Shown here: in pieces, positions 52,228 to 60,438 of the stretch | How the letters are laid out: each line of letters starts with the position of its first letter | Numbering within the stretch: position 1 is the first letter of the stretch | Assembly (NCBI GenBank): GCA_036741355.1 | Contig: DAINSK010000013.1 | Coordinates: 13,880-77,879 of the forward strand | Origin: JBBRGK01 sp036741355 | GTDB lineage: Bacteria; Chloroflexota; Dehalococcoidia; CAUJGQ01 | DNA length: 64,000 nucleotides | Direction of reading: 5' to 3' | Notes under the pieces: model-generated | Database searches by the model: none | What the model was told of the DNA's origin: nothing | Seen by the model: the letters and a program-made list of their open reading frames with translations, nothing else | Made by a program: the position numbers and the translations under genes

Positions 52228-53607
52228 CTACCGATCAGCGGGTGGCGTCACCGGTGATACCGCTGACCGGTGCCGTTGCCAGCGCATACGCATGCCGCCC
52301 TTTGGGCGCAAGGCGATCAGCGGCCGGAATCCCAACGGTTGATCGGGAACCAGGTGCAGCCGTCCTCGTTGCGCCAACGTGGCGACCAGCAGTACGAGCT
52401 CGGTCAAGGCAAGGTGTTCGCCCAGGCAGCTCCGCGGGCCGCCGGAAAACGGGAAGTACGAGAACGGTGGGCGACTGGCACGCGCCTCGGGAGTCCACCT
52501 CTGCGGATCGACGACCAGCGGCGCCGGATGAAAGCGGGCATCGCGCTGCGTCACGAAGGGGCTGAGGACGACCAGAGACCCGGACGGCAACGTGATCCCG
52601 TCGATCGCGTAGTCCTGTATGGTACGGCGCCCAATCGTCCAGGCGGGCGGAAACAGCCGCATCGATTCGGCGACGACCATCGCCGTATAGCTGAGCCCGG
52701 GCAGGTCGCCGAAGGATGGTGCCCTGCCGCCCAGTACGGCTTCCACTTCAGCCTGGAGCTTCGCCTCAACGTCGCCGTGTTCAGCGAGCAGATACCAGGT
52801 CCACAGCAGTGCGCTGGCCAGAACCGCGTTCCCGGTTGTATACATCGAGAGCACTTCGTCGCGCACCTGCGCATCGCTCAGGCCGCTACCATCGCGCGGA
52901 TCACGCACCTGCAACAGCGTGGAGAGCAGGTCACCGTTTGCCGCCGGCTGCATCCGCCGCTCGCGAATCAGCGCGAGGAGCGCGGCGTCGAGCCGGCGCA
53001 TCGCCCGCCAGAATTCGCGATTGCTCGGCAGCGCCGGCAGCACCTCGCGCACGGCGCTCAGCGGGTTCGTCGAGCGCGTGCCGAGGTAGACATTCACCGG
53101 CAGGGCCGGCGCGACCAGCTCCTGCGCGTGCAGACGCGCGTCGGCGCCGAAGAGCAGGTCAGCCGCGACGAAGACGCTGAGGCGTACCATCTCGCGCTCG
53201 ATGTCCACCACGCCACCGTCGGGCCAGCTTTCACTGTACCGAGCTCCCACGGACGTGATCGTCTCGCCGAACCGATCGACGTGATCAGGCCCGTACGCAG
53301 GGGCAAGCAGGTGGCGCTGATGGGCGTGGAAGTGCCCCTGGCTGGTAAACAGACCCTGACGCATCGCGCGATTGACGGTGAACGGCCGCATCGGCGCAAA
53401 GTTCCAGTCATCAGTTACCAGCACCCGTTCGATGTACTCGGGCCGGTTGATCAGGAACGCATTCACCGGGCCCTGGATGAAGCGCACGACGTCCCCGAAG
53501 TCCCGGGCGAGCTGCGTCAGGGTACTGAACGGATCGGCGGCATAGGCGGCGAGAGTACGCACCAAGGCGAGGCCGGTCGGGCCCGGTGTAGACGCGGTCG
53601 TTGCCAT
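52228..53607 (-). CDS. Cytochrome P450 (eukaryote-like class)
   Basis: 459 residues. K-helix ESMRLFPPAW (ExxR), PERF-like WTPEARAS region and heme loop FPFSGGPRSCLGEHLALTE with the cysteine ligand are present. The I-helix reads MYTTGNAVLASALLWTW, without the usual (A/G)GxxTT acidic-threonine pair (here TGNAVLA), which may affect oxygen activation. The layout is close to fatty acid or terpene hydroxylases of CYP102/CYP3-like type. It lies on the opposite strand to cassette A and next to the SnoaL-ThiF chimera. Confidence 0.92.
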   Translation of the reverse strand: MATTASTPGPTGLALVRTLAAYAADPFSTLTQLARDFGDVVRFIQGPVNAFLINRPEYIERVLVTDDWNFAPMRPFTVNRAMRQGLFTSQGHFHAHQRHLLAPAYGPDHVDRFGETITSVGARYSESWPDGGVVDIEREMVRLSVFVAADLLFGADARLHAQELVAPALPVNVYLGTRSTNPLSAVREVLPALPSNREFWRAMRRLDAALLALIRERRMQPAANGDLLSTLLQVRDPRDGSGLSDAQVRDEVLSMYTTGNAVLASALLWTWYLLAEHGDVEAKLQAEVEAVLGGRAPSFGDLPGLSYTAMVVAESMRLFPPAWTIGRRTIQDYAIDGITLPSGSLVVLSPFVTQRDARFHPAPLVVDPQRWTPEARASRPPFSYFPFSGGPRSCLGEHLALTELVLLVATLAQRGRLHLVPDQPLGFRPLIALRPKGGMRMRWQRHRSAVSPVTPPADR

Positions 53608-53621
53608 TTGTGCGCGACGCC

Positions 53622-54134
53622 TCAGCTTTGCTTGGCCACCGGTGGGAGCGCTGGTTCGGCGGCGTGTCGCCGGTTACGACGGAACTCGAGATAGAGCTGG
53701 GAAAGACCGCCGAGCCGGGCCAACCCGACGCGCAGGCGCGCCGGCAACGGGCGCAGTTGGCCGGGCACGTCGATGATGACCTGGCGCCGCACAGCGCGGC
53801 CGGCCAGCACGCCGAGAAAGGTGCCCGAATGGGTACCGCGGATGGTCCACTGCTCCGCCACGTTGTTGCCGTGCCCGACCTTGTGGGTCCCTTCGAAATT
53901 CAGGTCGCGGAAGGCAGCGAAGAGCTGGACCAAGAAGGCGCGCACCGCCGCTTTTCCCTGGTAGGTTTCCTCCAGCGCCACGTTCCGCCGTGTGATGCGT
54001 TCGTCGTAAAAGGCAAGCACACCGCTGATATCCTGCCTGTTCCGGAACGGCAACACGTCAGCTACCGCGCGCAGGTTCCGTTGTTCGGTTTCACTCAGAT
54101 CGGCCGTGACGGCGGCCGCGGGGGGCGTGGCCAT
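53622..54134 (-). CDS. SnoaL-like protein fused to the C-terminus of a ThiF-like protein
   Basis: 170 residues from ATG 54134, five bases after GGAGG. The first 110 residues are a SnoaL paralogue: EQRNLRAVADVLPFRNRQD, ALEETYQGKAAVRAFL, NNVAEQWTIRGTHSGTFLGV. From LAGRAVRRQVII on, the remaining 46 residues are identical or nearly so to the end of the ThiF-like protein at 60.4 kb (VPGQLRPLPARL, LGGLSQLYLEFRRNRR). The paralogues have a GRAVEIAG strand here and a membrane tail later, so the swap happened at a shared GRAV codon stretch. It lost half the SnoaL barrel and its membrane tail and may be non-functional. Confidence 0.8.
   Translation of the reverse strand: MATPPAAAVTADLSETEQRNLRAVADVLPFRNRQDISGVLAFYDERITRRNVALEETYQGKAAVRAFLVQLFAAFRDLNFEGTHKVGHGNNVAEQWTIRGTHSGTFLGVLAGRAVRRQVIIDVPGQLRPLPARLRVGLARLGGLSQLYLEFRRNRRHAAEPALPPVAKQS
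53668..53806 (-). repeat. Direct repeat shared with the ThiF-like gene, copy 1
   Basis: About 139 bases corresponding to 60446-60584, on the same strand, with roughly 90% identity by eye; the differences lie mostly at third codon positions. It covers the C-terminal codons of the SnoaL chimera. Confidence 0.85.
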
Positions 54135-54284
54135 ACTATCCTCCATGCAGCGCGTGACCGGCGTAGCTTCTGCTCCGGCGATGCGCACAAATCCTGGCTG
54201 CGATCGTATGATAGCTCGGCTTGAGGATGACGACAATGTCGAACCGTACTGATGACTCGATGGAGCCGGACACATCTCTTCGTG

Positions 54285-54383
54285 TGGTCAGCCGGCTGGA
54301 CCGGGGTGATGGTGCCCGGCTACAACACGGCCGGTATGGTCATTGCCGACCAACGCCGGCATCGGACGGCAGAACGCCGGTGA
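54285..54383 (+). pseudogene. Last codons of a CrtI-like gene
   Basis: The frame reads GWTGVMVPGYNTAGMVIADQ and ends with TGA at 54381-54383. The complete CrtI-like gene at 44.9 kb ends WVMVGGYNTAGMVLAQ. No more of the protein is present upstream. It sits before the propeller and second small membrane protein/MMPL pair, the same place as the intact gene in cassette A. Confidence 0.75.
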
Positions 54384-54441
54384 CTCGTAAAGTGAGCGGC
54401 GAGGAAAGGCGGCACCAGGTCACTCGGAGGGAGTGTGCTGC

Positions 54442-55389
54442 ATGCTGACGTCCGCCCGGGGCCGCGCCCACCTCTCGGTACTGACGCTGTCACTGCTGAC
54501 GGTAGTCTTCGCCGGGTGTTCGTCCCAGAAAAACGCCGCTGGGCAGAGCCAACCCGGCACCAATGCCACGATCGCCGTCGGCAACCTGCCGGTCGGCGTC
54601 GCCTTCGGCGAGGGCTCGGTCTGGGTCGCCAATTACCGCGACAACACGGTGTCCCGCATCGACCCGCGCTCCCGCACCGTGATCGCCAACATCCCGGTCG
54701 GCACGCACCCGAAGGGGGTCGCCGTGGGCGAGGGCTCGGTGTGGGTGATCGACTACGACGAGGCTCGGATCACGCGCATCGACCCGAAGACCAACAGCGT
54801 CGCCCAGAGCCTGCCGGTCGGCAGCAGCTACATCGGCATCGGCGCGGGCGCGGTCTGGGTGACCAACGAGGACGAGGGTACCGTCTCGCGCATCGACCCG
54901 CGTGCCGGCATCGTCGTGGCGACGATCGCGGTGGGGAGGCTGCCGCTCGGCGTCGCGGCGGGGGAAGGCGCGGTCTGGGTAACGCGGTTTGACGACGGGA
55001 GCTTGGTGCGCATCGACCCCGAGACCAACAAGGTGGTCGGCGATCCGATCAAGGTGGGCCGGAGTCCCGGGTTCGTCACCACCAGCGCCGGCAGCGTCTG
55101 GGTAGTGAACACGGACGACAACACCGTGACGCGGATCGATGCGAAGACCGGCCAGGTTGTCGCCACGATCAAGGTCGGCCAGTACCCGGTGGCGATCGCG
55201 GCAGCCCCGACAGCCGTCTGGGTCGCCAACTTCGGCGACGGCACGGTGTCGCGGATCGACCCGCAGACCAACGCGATCGCCGGTGCCCCAATTCAGGCCG
55301 GCACGAGGCCCGCCGGCCTGGCAGTAGGCCCGGACGCCGTGTGGGTCACGCTGTTCGGCGGCGGCCTGGTTCGCCGCATTCCCCTGTGA
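54442..55389 (+). CDS. YVTN-type beta-propeller lipoprotein
   Basis: 315 residues from ATG 54442, eight bases after GGAGGG; a GTG at 54433 is too close to the site. A lipoprotein signal ends in VFAGCSS. The rest is seven near-identical blades of about 42 residues, each with VGxxPxGVAxGEGSVWVxNxxDxTVSRIDPxT, as in YncE/virginiamycin-lyase-like propellers. Codon use is almost all GC-ended, unlike the genes of cassette A. It likely sits on the outer surface of the membrane as a binding or scaffold protein for the MMPL downstream. A lyase active site is not evident. Confidence 0.9.
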   Translation: MLTSARGRAHLSVLTLSLLTVVFAGCSSQKNAAGQSQPGTNATIAVGNLPVGVAFGEGSVWVANYRDNTVSRIDPRSRTVIANIPVGTHPKGVAVGEGSVWVIDYDEARITRIDPKTNSVAQSLPVGSSYIGIGAGAVWVTNEDEGTVSRIDPRAGIVVATIAVGRLPLGVAAGEGAVWVTRFDDGSLVRIDPETNKVVGDPIKVGRSPGFVTTSAGSVWVVNTDDNTVTRIDAKTGQVVATIKVGQYPVAIAAAPTAVWVANFGDGTVSRIDPQTNAIAGAPIQAGTRPAGLAVGPDAVWVTLFGGGLVRRIPL

Positions 55390-55443
55390 CCGCCCGCCGC
55401 GGCGGGCTGTACGGGAGCAGAGTCAAGTGCAGGAGTTGAACCG

Positions 55444-55665
55444 ATGACGAGCGCGGGGAGTGAAGACGAGGCGCGGGCCCAGCCGCTCGCACCGGTCGGG
55501 GCGGTGCACATGCAGCCCGAGCCGCCTATCGACGCCGGGGAAACCGACGGTGTCGGGAGCGTCTGGACGCCGCGCGCGGTCGCCGTGGCGCTGCTGGTCT
55601 TCATCGCCATGATCGCGGTGCTCGTGATCTGGCTCCAGAGCGCGTACCAGGTCGTTCCGAAATGA
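55444..55665 (+). CDS. Small single-helix membrane protein of the second MMPL cassette
   Basis: 73 residues from ATG 55444. A polar N-terminus with PVGAVHMQPEPP leads to one helix, AVAVALLVFIAMIAVLVIWL. It has the same plan and GAVH motif as the protein at 46.5 kb, also directly upstream of an MMPL-FHA gene. Its stop overlaps the MMPL start (ATGA), which argues for coupled translation and a 1:1 partnership. Confidence 0.75.
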   Translation: MTSAGSEDEARAQPLAPVGAVHMQPEPPIDAGETDGVGSVWTPRAVAVALLVFIAMIAVLVIWLQSAYQVVPK

Positions 55666-58600
55666 ACGCTCCGCTCAATGATCCGTTCGCACGCTGGGGA
55701 CTGGCGATCGCGCGGCGACGCTGGCTCGTGCTGGCAGTCTGGCTGGTCGCGATCGGCGCGCTCGGCGGCGCGCTCGCCTCCCGCGCCGGCTCGGTGCTCA
55801 AGGCGGGCGGCTTCGCGGTGCACAACTCGCAGTCCGACAAGGCGGCGGCCATCCTCAGCGGCCAGTTCAACGCGTCCACCGCCAGCAGCGTCGCGGTGGT
55901 CTTCCACTCAGCCACCGTCACGGCCGCGGACCCCGACTTCCAGAGCCAGGTCACTGCCGCCGCGACGCGTCTGGCAAGCGTCGGCGGCGTCACCAACATC
56001 GACACCTACTTCAAGAGCGGCAACCCGCTGCTGCTCAGCACCGATCGCATGACCACGATCGCGCTGGTCGCGCTGGCAGGCGACGAAGGCACCGTGCAGG
56101 GCCTCGTACCCAAGCTGCGCCAGCAGCTCACCGGTGTGACGCTGCAGCACTACGTCACCGGCCTGCCCGCGGTGAACTACGACACTCAGGTCACCAGCGA
56201 GAGCGACCTGCACCGCGCCGAGGCGTTCACGATCCCGATCGTCGTGCTACTGCTGCTGCTCGTGTTCCGCACCGTCGTCGCCTCGGCGATTCCGCTGATC
56301 CTCGGCGTGGGCGCGGTCGTGCTGGCGCTGTCGGTCATCTACGTGATCGGCTCGCTCACGCCGACCTCGATCTTCGCGCTCAACGTCACCTCGATGATCG
56401 GGCTGGGCCTCGGAATCGACTTCTCCCTAATCGTCGTCAACCGCTTCCGTGAGGAGATCGCGGCGGGGCGCGCCCCCGAAGAAGCCGTAGCGATCACGAT
56501 GGCCTCCGCCGGTCGCTCGATCACCTATTCCGGCGTCACCGTCATCGCCGGTACGCTAGTGCTCACGTTACTGCTGCTGGACCTTATGATCGTGCGCTCG
56601 ATCAGCCTGGCGGTGATGATCGTGGCGGCAGCGGCGCTCCTGTCGGGACTGACGCTGCTGCCGGCGCTCCTCGCCATCCTCGGGCGCCGGATCGAGTGGC
56701 TGCGGGTGATCCCCAGACTGGGTACCACCGCGGCGAAGGAAGGCTTTTGGTACCGGCTGAGCCACGCCATCATGCGCCGTCCCTGGCTCTCGCTGGCCGC
56801 GTCGCTCGCCCTGCTGATCGTGATTGGACTGCCGCTGCGAGACCTCACCCTGGTCGGCGCTACGCCCGGCGTGCTGCCGCGCGCGGCGGAGTCGGTGCAG
56901 GGCGTTGCGGCGCTAAGCCAGGGCTTCGGCGCGAATCAGCTCACCCCGATCCAGGTCGTGATCCAGGGCAAGCAGAAGGACACAGTCTGGACACCGGGGT
57001 TCCGCACTGGACTGGCTGACCTGGCCGCGCGCATCGATGCCGACCCTCGTGTCGCACTGTCCTTCTCGCTTGACACGCTGCCGTCGCTCGCCGTCGGTCC
57101 GGACGGTCTGCCGCTGGGGCTCACGGCCGAGGCGCTGGTGCGGGCACCGGTGGACGTGCTGCCGCCCGCGCCCGCCTTCGTCGGGCTCGGACGCGTCACG
57201 CTGCCGGCGGGCGCCAGCCTGCCGGCACAGTCGTATCCCGCGCTGCAGATCATCAAGCCGGAGTCGGGACCGTTGACGATCCAGGTCGGCGGCCCGGCCA
57301 CGCGGGTTCCCAAATCGGAATTCAAGGCGACCGTCACGTCCGAGGAGGAGCCACCGCCCAACGGCCAGGCTGTGCAGGCGGGCGCACCGTTCACGCTCGC
57401 CGCCGGCGATCAGCTTGTGATCCCGCCCAACACGCCCGTCTCGCTGCGCGTCGAAGGCGCCCAGGAGGCGAAGATCCTCGCCGTGTCAATCTTTGTAGTG
57501 CGCACCGGTTCCGACCCGCAGACCAATTGGACCGACGGCAATCCCGCCTACGACATGTTCCAAGGCTATCAACGGCAGGTTATGGGCGGCTCCGTGGTCG
57601 AGCAGCTACCGGTACGCGGCTCGCTGATCGCCGTCGACCGCGCGGTGCTGCAGCCGGGCGCCCGCATCCCTCGCCACATCCACCCGGGGCCCGAGATGAT
57701 TTTCGTCGAGTCGGGCTCGTTCACGATCTTCGGCGCGCCGCCCGACGAGATGACGATCACCCTGCCGGATGGGCGTTCAGAGGAGGGCATCCCCGGTACG
57801 CCGTTCACGCTTCCGCCGGGCGGTAAGGCGCTGGTGCAGGCGCGCCGGATCCATCGCGCGATGGACGTCGGCGACCTCTCCGGCGGCAACGAGCCTACCA
57901 CGTTCGTGTCCATTCGTATCGAAGCCGTCGACGAGCCCTCCTTCGTGGTCGTGGATCCGGCTAAGAACGTGACCGCCGAGCAGCTCAACGCGGTCCCGCG
58001 GGAGCTCTTCACCTCCACCCCGGCCGGTGTGGCCGCGACGGCGCGGTTGGTCAACACCGCGGGAGCCAACGATACGGCGATCGTCACCATCTTCTCGCAG
58101 TACAGCGAGTACGACGCCAGGCATAAGGGGCTGGTGGAGGACCTGCGCCACAAGATTCTGCCCGCCGTACCAGAGTTCCGTGGCGATAACGTGTACGTCG
58201 GCGGTGACGCCGCCGCCTTCCTCGACTTTCGCGACACACTCTACGGCCGGGCGCCGCTGCTGGGCGGCATGGTCATGCTGGTGACCTACGTGATCCTGAT
58301 GATGTTCTTCCAGTCCGTGTTCCTGCCGTTGAAGGCGATTGTGCTCAATCTGCTGTCGATTGGCGCAACCTTTGGCGCTCTGGTAGCGATCTTCCAGTAC
58401 GGTTGGGGCCATCAGTTCCTGGGCCTCGAACACTTAGGCGCGCTCAGCGTCATCACTCTGCCGATTCTGTTCGTGATCCTCTTCGGTCTGTCGACCGACT
58501 ACGAAGTCTTCATGCTGTCGCGCGTCAAGGAGTACTACCACGAGACGCGCCAAAACGAGGAGGCGGTGGCGCGCGGTCTGCAGCACACGGCGGGCGTGAT

Positions 58601-59303
58601 CACGGCGGCCGGGCTCATCCTGATCGGCACCTTCGGTTCGTTCGCCTCCGCGAACGTGGTGGTCGTCAAAGAGATCGGGATTGGTCTGGCCGTTGGCATC
58701 CTGCTCGATTCGACCATCGTGCGCGTGGTGATGGTGCCGGCGACGATGCGGCTCGCCGGCGCCGCGAACTGGTGGATGCCGGCCTGGCTGAAGCGGATCG
58801 TGCCTGAGCTGCGCGAGGGGCCGGTGCCGGAGCTCGTGCCGGCCGCGGCGCTGAGCCGCGACGGCCGGCACGGGCCCGAGGCCGGCTTCGTGACGCCCGT
58901 CTCGGCCGTGGCGCTGAGCCGGGACGAGCCCGATGCCGGCTTCGTGACGCCGCCGGCGCCACCGGCGCTGCCCGTTGGTCAGCTACGGCCCACGGGCGGG
59001 TCCGTCGGCACCGACCTGATCGTCCTGCCGCACCGGCAGCCGTTCCGCATGGGGCGGCGCGAGGACAACGACCTGCAACTCTTCGATCAACGCATCTCTC
59101 GTCACCATGCCCAGATCGACTTCCTCTGGGGCGAGTTCGTGCTCCGCGACCTCGGCAGCAGCAACGGCGTGTTTGTCAACGGCAAGCAGATCGAGGGGGC
59201 GACGGCGCTGCGGCACGGCGACCTGATCGAGATCGGCAACTCTCACACGATCACCTTCGCCTTCGAGCTGCAGCAGGCCACACGCTCGGCGGCGCTGGTA
59301 TGA
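55662..59303 (+). CDS. MMPL/RND exporter with inserted cupin pair and C-terminal FHA domain
   Basis: 1213 residues. The MMPL body matches the transporter at 46.8 kb (SIFALNVTSMIGLGLGIDFS, FGLSTDYEVFMLSRVKEYY). Within the second extracellular loop domain, about residues 500-770, lies an insert absent from that paralogue: two cupin folds. Cupin 1 (RVTLPAGASLP ... GDQLVIPPNTPVSLRVEG) lacks metal-binding His. Cupin 2 (AVLQPGARIPRHIHPGPEMIFVE, then an exit His in RRIHRAMD) keeps HxHxxxxE-type ligands. The FHA domain at about 1113-1199 has RMGRREDNDLQLFDQRISRHH and SSNGVFVN. The outside cupins may bind a metal or the exported ligand. The start overlaps the small membrane gene (ATGA). Confidence 0.93.
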   Translation: MNAPLNDPFARWGLAIARRRWLVLAVWLVAIGALGGALASRAGSVLKAGGFAVHNSQSDKAAAILSGQFNASTASSVAVVFHSATVTAADPDFQSQVTAAATRLASVGGVTNIDTYFKSGNPLLLSTDRMTTIALVALAGDEGTVQGLVPKLRQQLTGVTLQHYVTGLPAVNYDTQVTSESDLHRAEAFTIPIVVLLLLLVFRTVVASAIPLILGVGAVVLALSVIYVIGSLTPTSIFALNVTSMIGLGLGIDFSLIVVNRFREEIAAGRAPEEAVAITMASAGRSITYSGVTVIAGTLVLTLLLLDLMIVRSISLAVMIVAAAALLSGLTLLPALLAILGRRIEWLRVIPRLGTTAAKEGFWYRLSHAIMRRPWLSLAASLALLIVIGLPLRDLTLVGATPGVLPRAAESVQGVAALSQGFGANQLTPIQVVIQGKQKDTVWTPGFRTGLADLAARIDADPRVALSFSLDTLPSLAVGPDGLPLGLTAEALVRAPVDVLPPAPAFVGLGRVTLPAGASLPAQSYPALQIIKPESGPLTIQVGGPATRVPKSEFKATVTSEEEPPPNGQAVQAGAPFTLAAGDQLVIPPNTPVSLRVEGAQEAKILAVSIFVVRTGSDPQTNWTDGNPAYDMFQGYQRQVMGGSVVEQLPVRGSLIAVDRAVLQPGARIPRHIHPGPEMIFVESGSFTIFGAPPDEMTITLPDGRSEEGIPGTPFTLPPGGKALVQARRIHRAMDVGDLSGGNEPTTFVSIRIEAVDEPSFVVVDPAKNVTAEQLNAVPRELFTSTPAGVAATARLVNTAGANDTAIVTIFSQYSEYDARHKGLVEDLRHKILPAVPEFRGDNVYVGGDAAAFLDFRDTLYGRAPLLGGMVMLVTYVILMMFFQSVFLPLKAIVLNLLSIGATFGALVAIFQYGWGHQFLGLEHLGALSVITLPILFVILFGLSTDYEVFMLSRVKEYYHETRQNEEAVARGLQHTAGVITAAGLILIGTFGSFASANVVVVKEIGIGLAVGILLDSTIVRVVMVPATMRLAGAANWWMPAWLKRIVPELREGPVPELVPAAALSRDGRHGPEAGFVTPVSAVALSRDEPDAGFVTPPAPPALPVGQLRPTGGSVGTDLIVLPHRQPFRMGRREDNDLQLFDQRISRHHAQIDFLWGEFVLRDLGSSNGVFVNGKQIEGATALRHGDLIEIGNSHTITFAFELQQATRSAALV

Positions 59304-59375
59304 GGCCGCGGCCGGCGCCGGCGCGGCCGCCCGCTCCGGCGGCCGTGATGGACCCGATAGTGAAGGCGAGAGGGC

Positions 59376-60438
59376 ATGCGTGACGGCGGCCTGGCGCACG
59401 AGCACTGGCACCCGTACTATACGCCGGAGGAAGTGGCGGAGATCGTCGCCTGCTCGTCCACGACGATGCTCATCTCCGCGCGGGTGCCGATCCACGTGCG
59501 CCTCTACGAACACCCGCACACGGCGCCGACGGTGGTGATGGCGCACGGGCTGCTGCCTTACGGGCTGATGCTGGCGCGGCTGCAGTTGCCCTTCTTCCGC
59601 GCGGGCTTCAACGTCGTGCAGTGGGACCTGCCCGGTTTCGGCCAGAGCGGCGGCCCGCGCGGCGGCTGCACCATTCCCCAGGTAATCGAGACCTGGAAGG
59701 ACGCCGTGGCCTTTGCGCAAGGCTCGCTACGGCGGACCACTCTACACGGTAGGGTTTGCCGAGGACGGGGTGACCTGCTACTACGCGCACGCGAACAACC
59801 CAACGATTCGCGCCATGACCGTGCACGTACTCTCGGAGTACGGCGACCCGGAGAACGTCCACTGGCAGGGTCCGCCGTGGGTGGTGCGGCTCAAGACCGT
59901 TGCGCTCGGGATCGCGAGCAGGCTGCAGCCGATCCTCTCGATCAAGGCCACGGGAGCGATTCCCTGGGATAACGTCTTCGGCAGGCCGGAGGACGCACCT
60001 TTCCGTGAGGTGTTCGAGTCCGATCCGCTGCGCAACGAGTCGTTCGAATTTCGGCTGGCCTACTCGATGCTCAGGAAGCTGCGTCCGACAGTGCCGTTCG
60101 AGGAGTGCCGCACGCCCGTGCAGTTGATCGCCTCGGAGCTCAGCCAGATCTGGCCCTACCGCATGAACCGTCGCTACTTCGACCGGCTGGGCGGGCCCAA
60201 GGACCTGGTCGTGCTGGACGGCAAGCCGCACTGGGAGTTCAACCGCGACTTTGACGAGAACTTCTGCGCCCACGCCATCCGCTGGTTTAAGGCCAACGGG
60301 GCCGCGGTGGCAGCGCGGTTCGAGCTGCAGGCGCCGGTGACCATGCCGGCCGAAGGCGCGTTGGGCCGGCTCACGCGGGCCTTTCAGCCCGACGACGTTG
60401 CGACGGGACAGCCTCCCGAGGGACGGCTACTCTCGTAG
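59376..60438 (+). pseudogene. Alpha/beta-hydrolase-fold protein with frameshift (cassette B)
   Basis: Third paralogue of the serine-less hydrolase family. The first frame (ATG 59376) reads RDGGLAHEHWHPYYTPEEV to AVAFAQ, where the second frame takes over at about 59730 with RYGGPLYTVGFAEDGVTCYY and runs to 60438. Compared with paralogues, four extra bases (about GGCT) between CAA and CGC break the frame. The elbow position is TVGFAED, again without Ser; the His position here is PHWEF, which has His. Either a recent frameshift or a sequencing error. The stop overlaps the converging ThiF-like gene by 12 bases. Confidence 0.8.
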
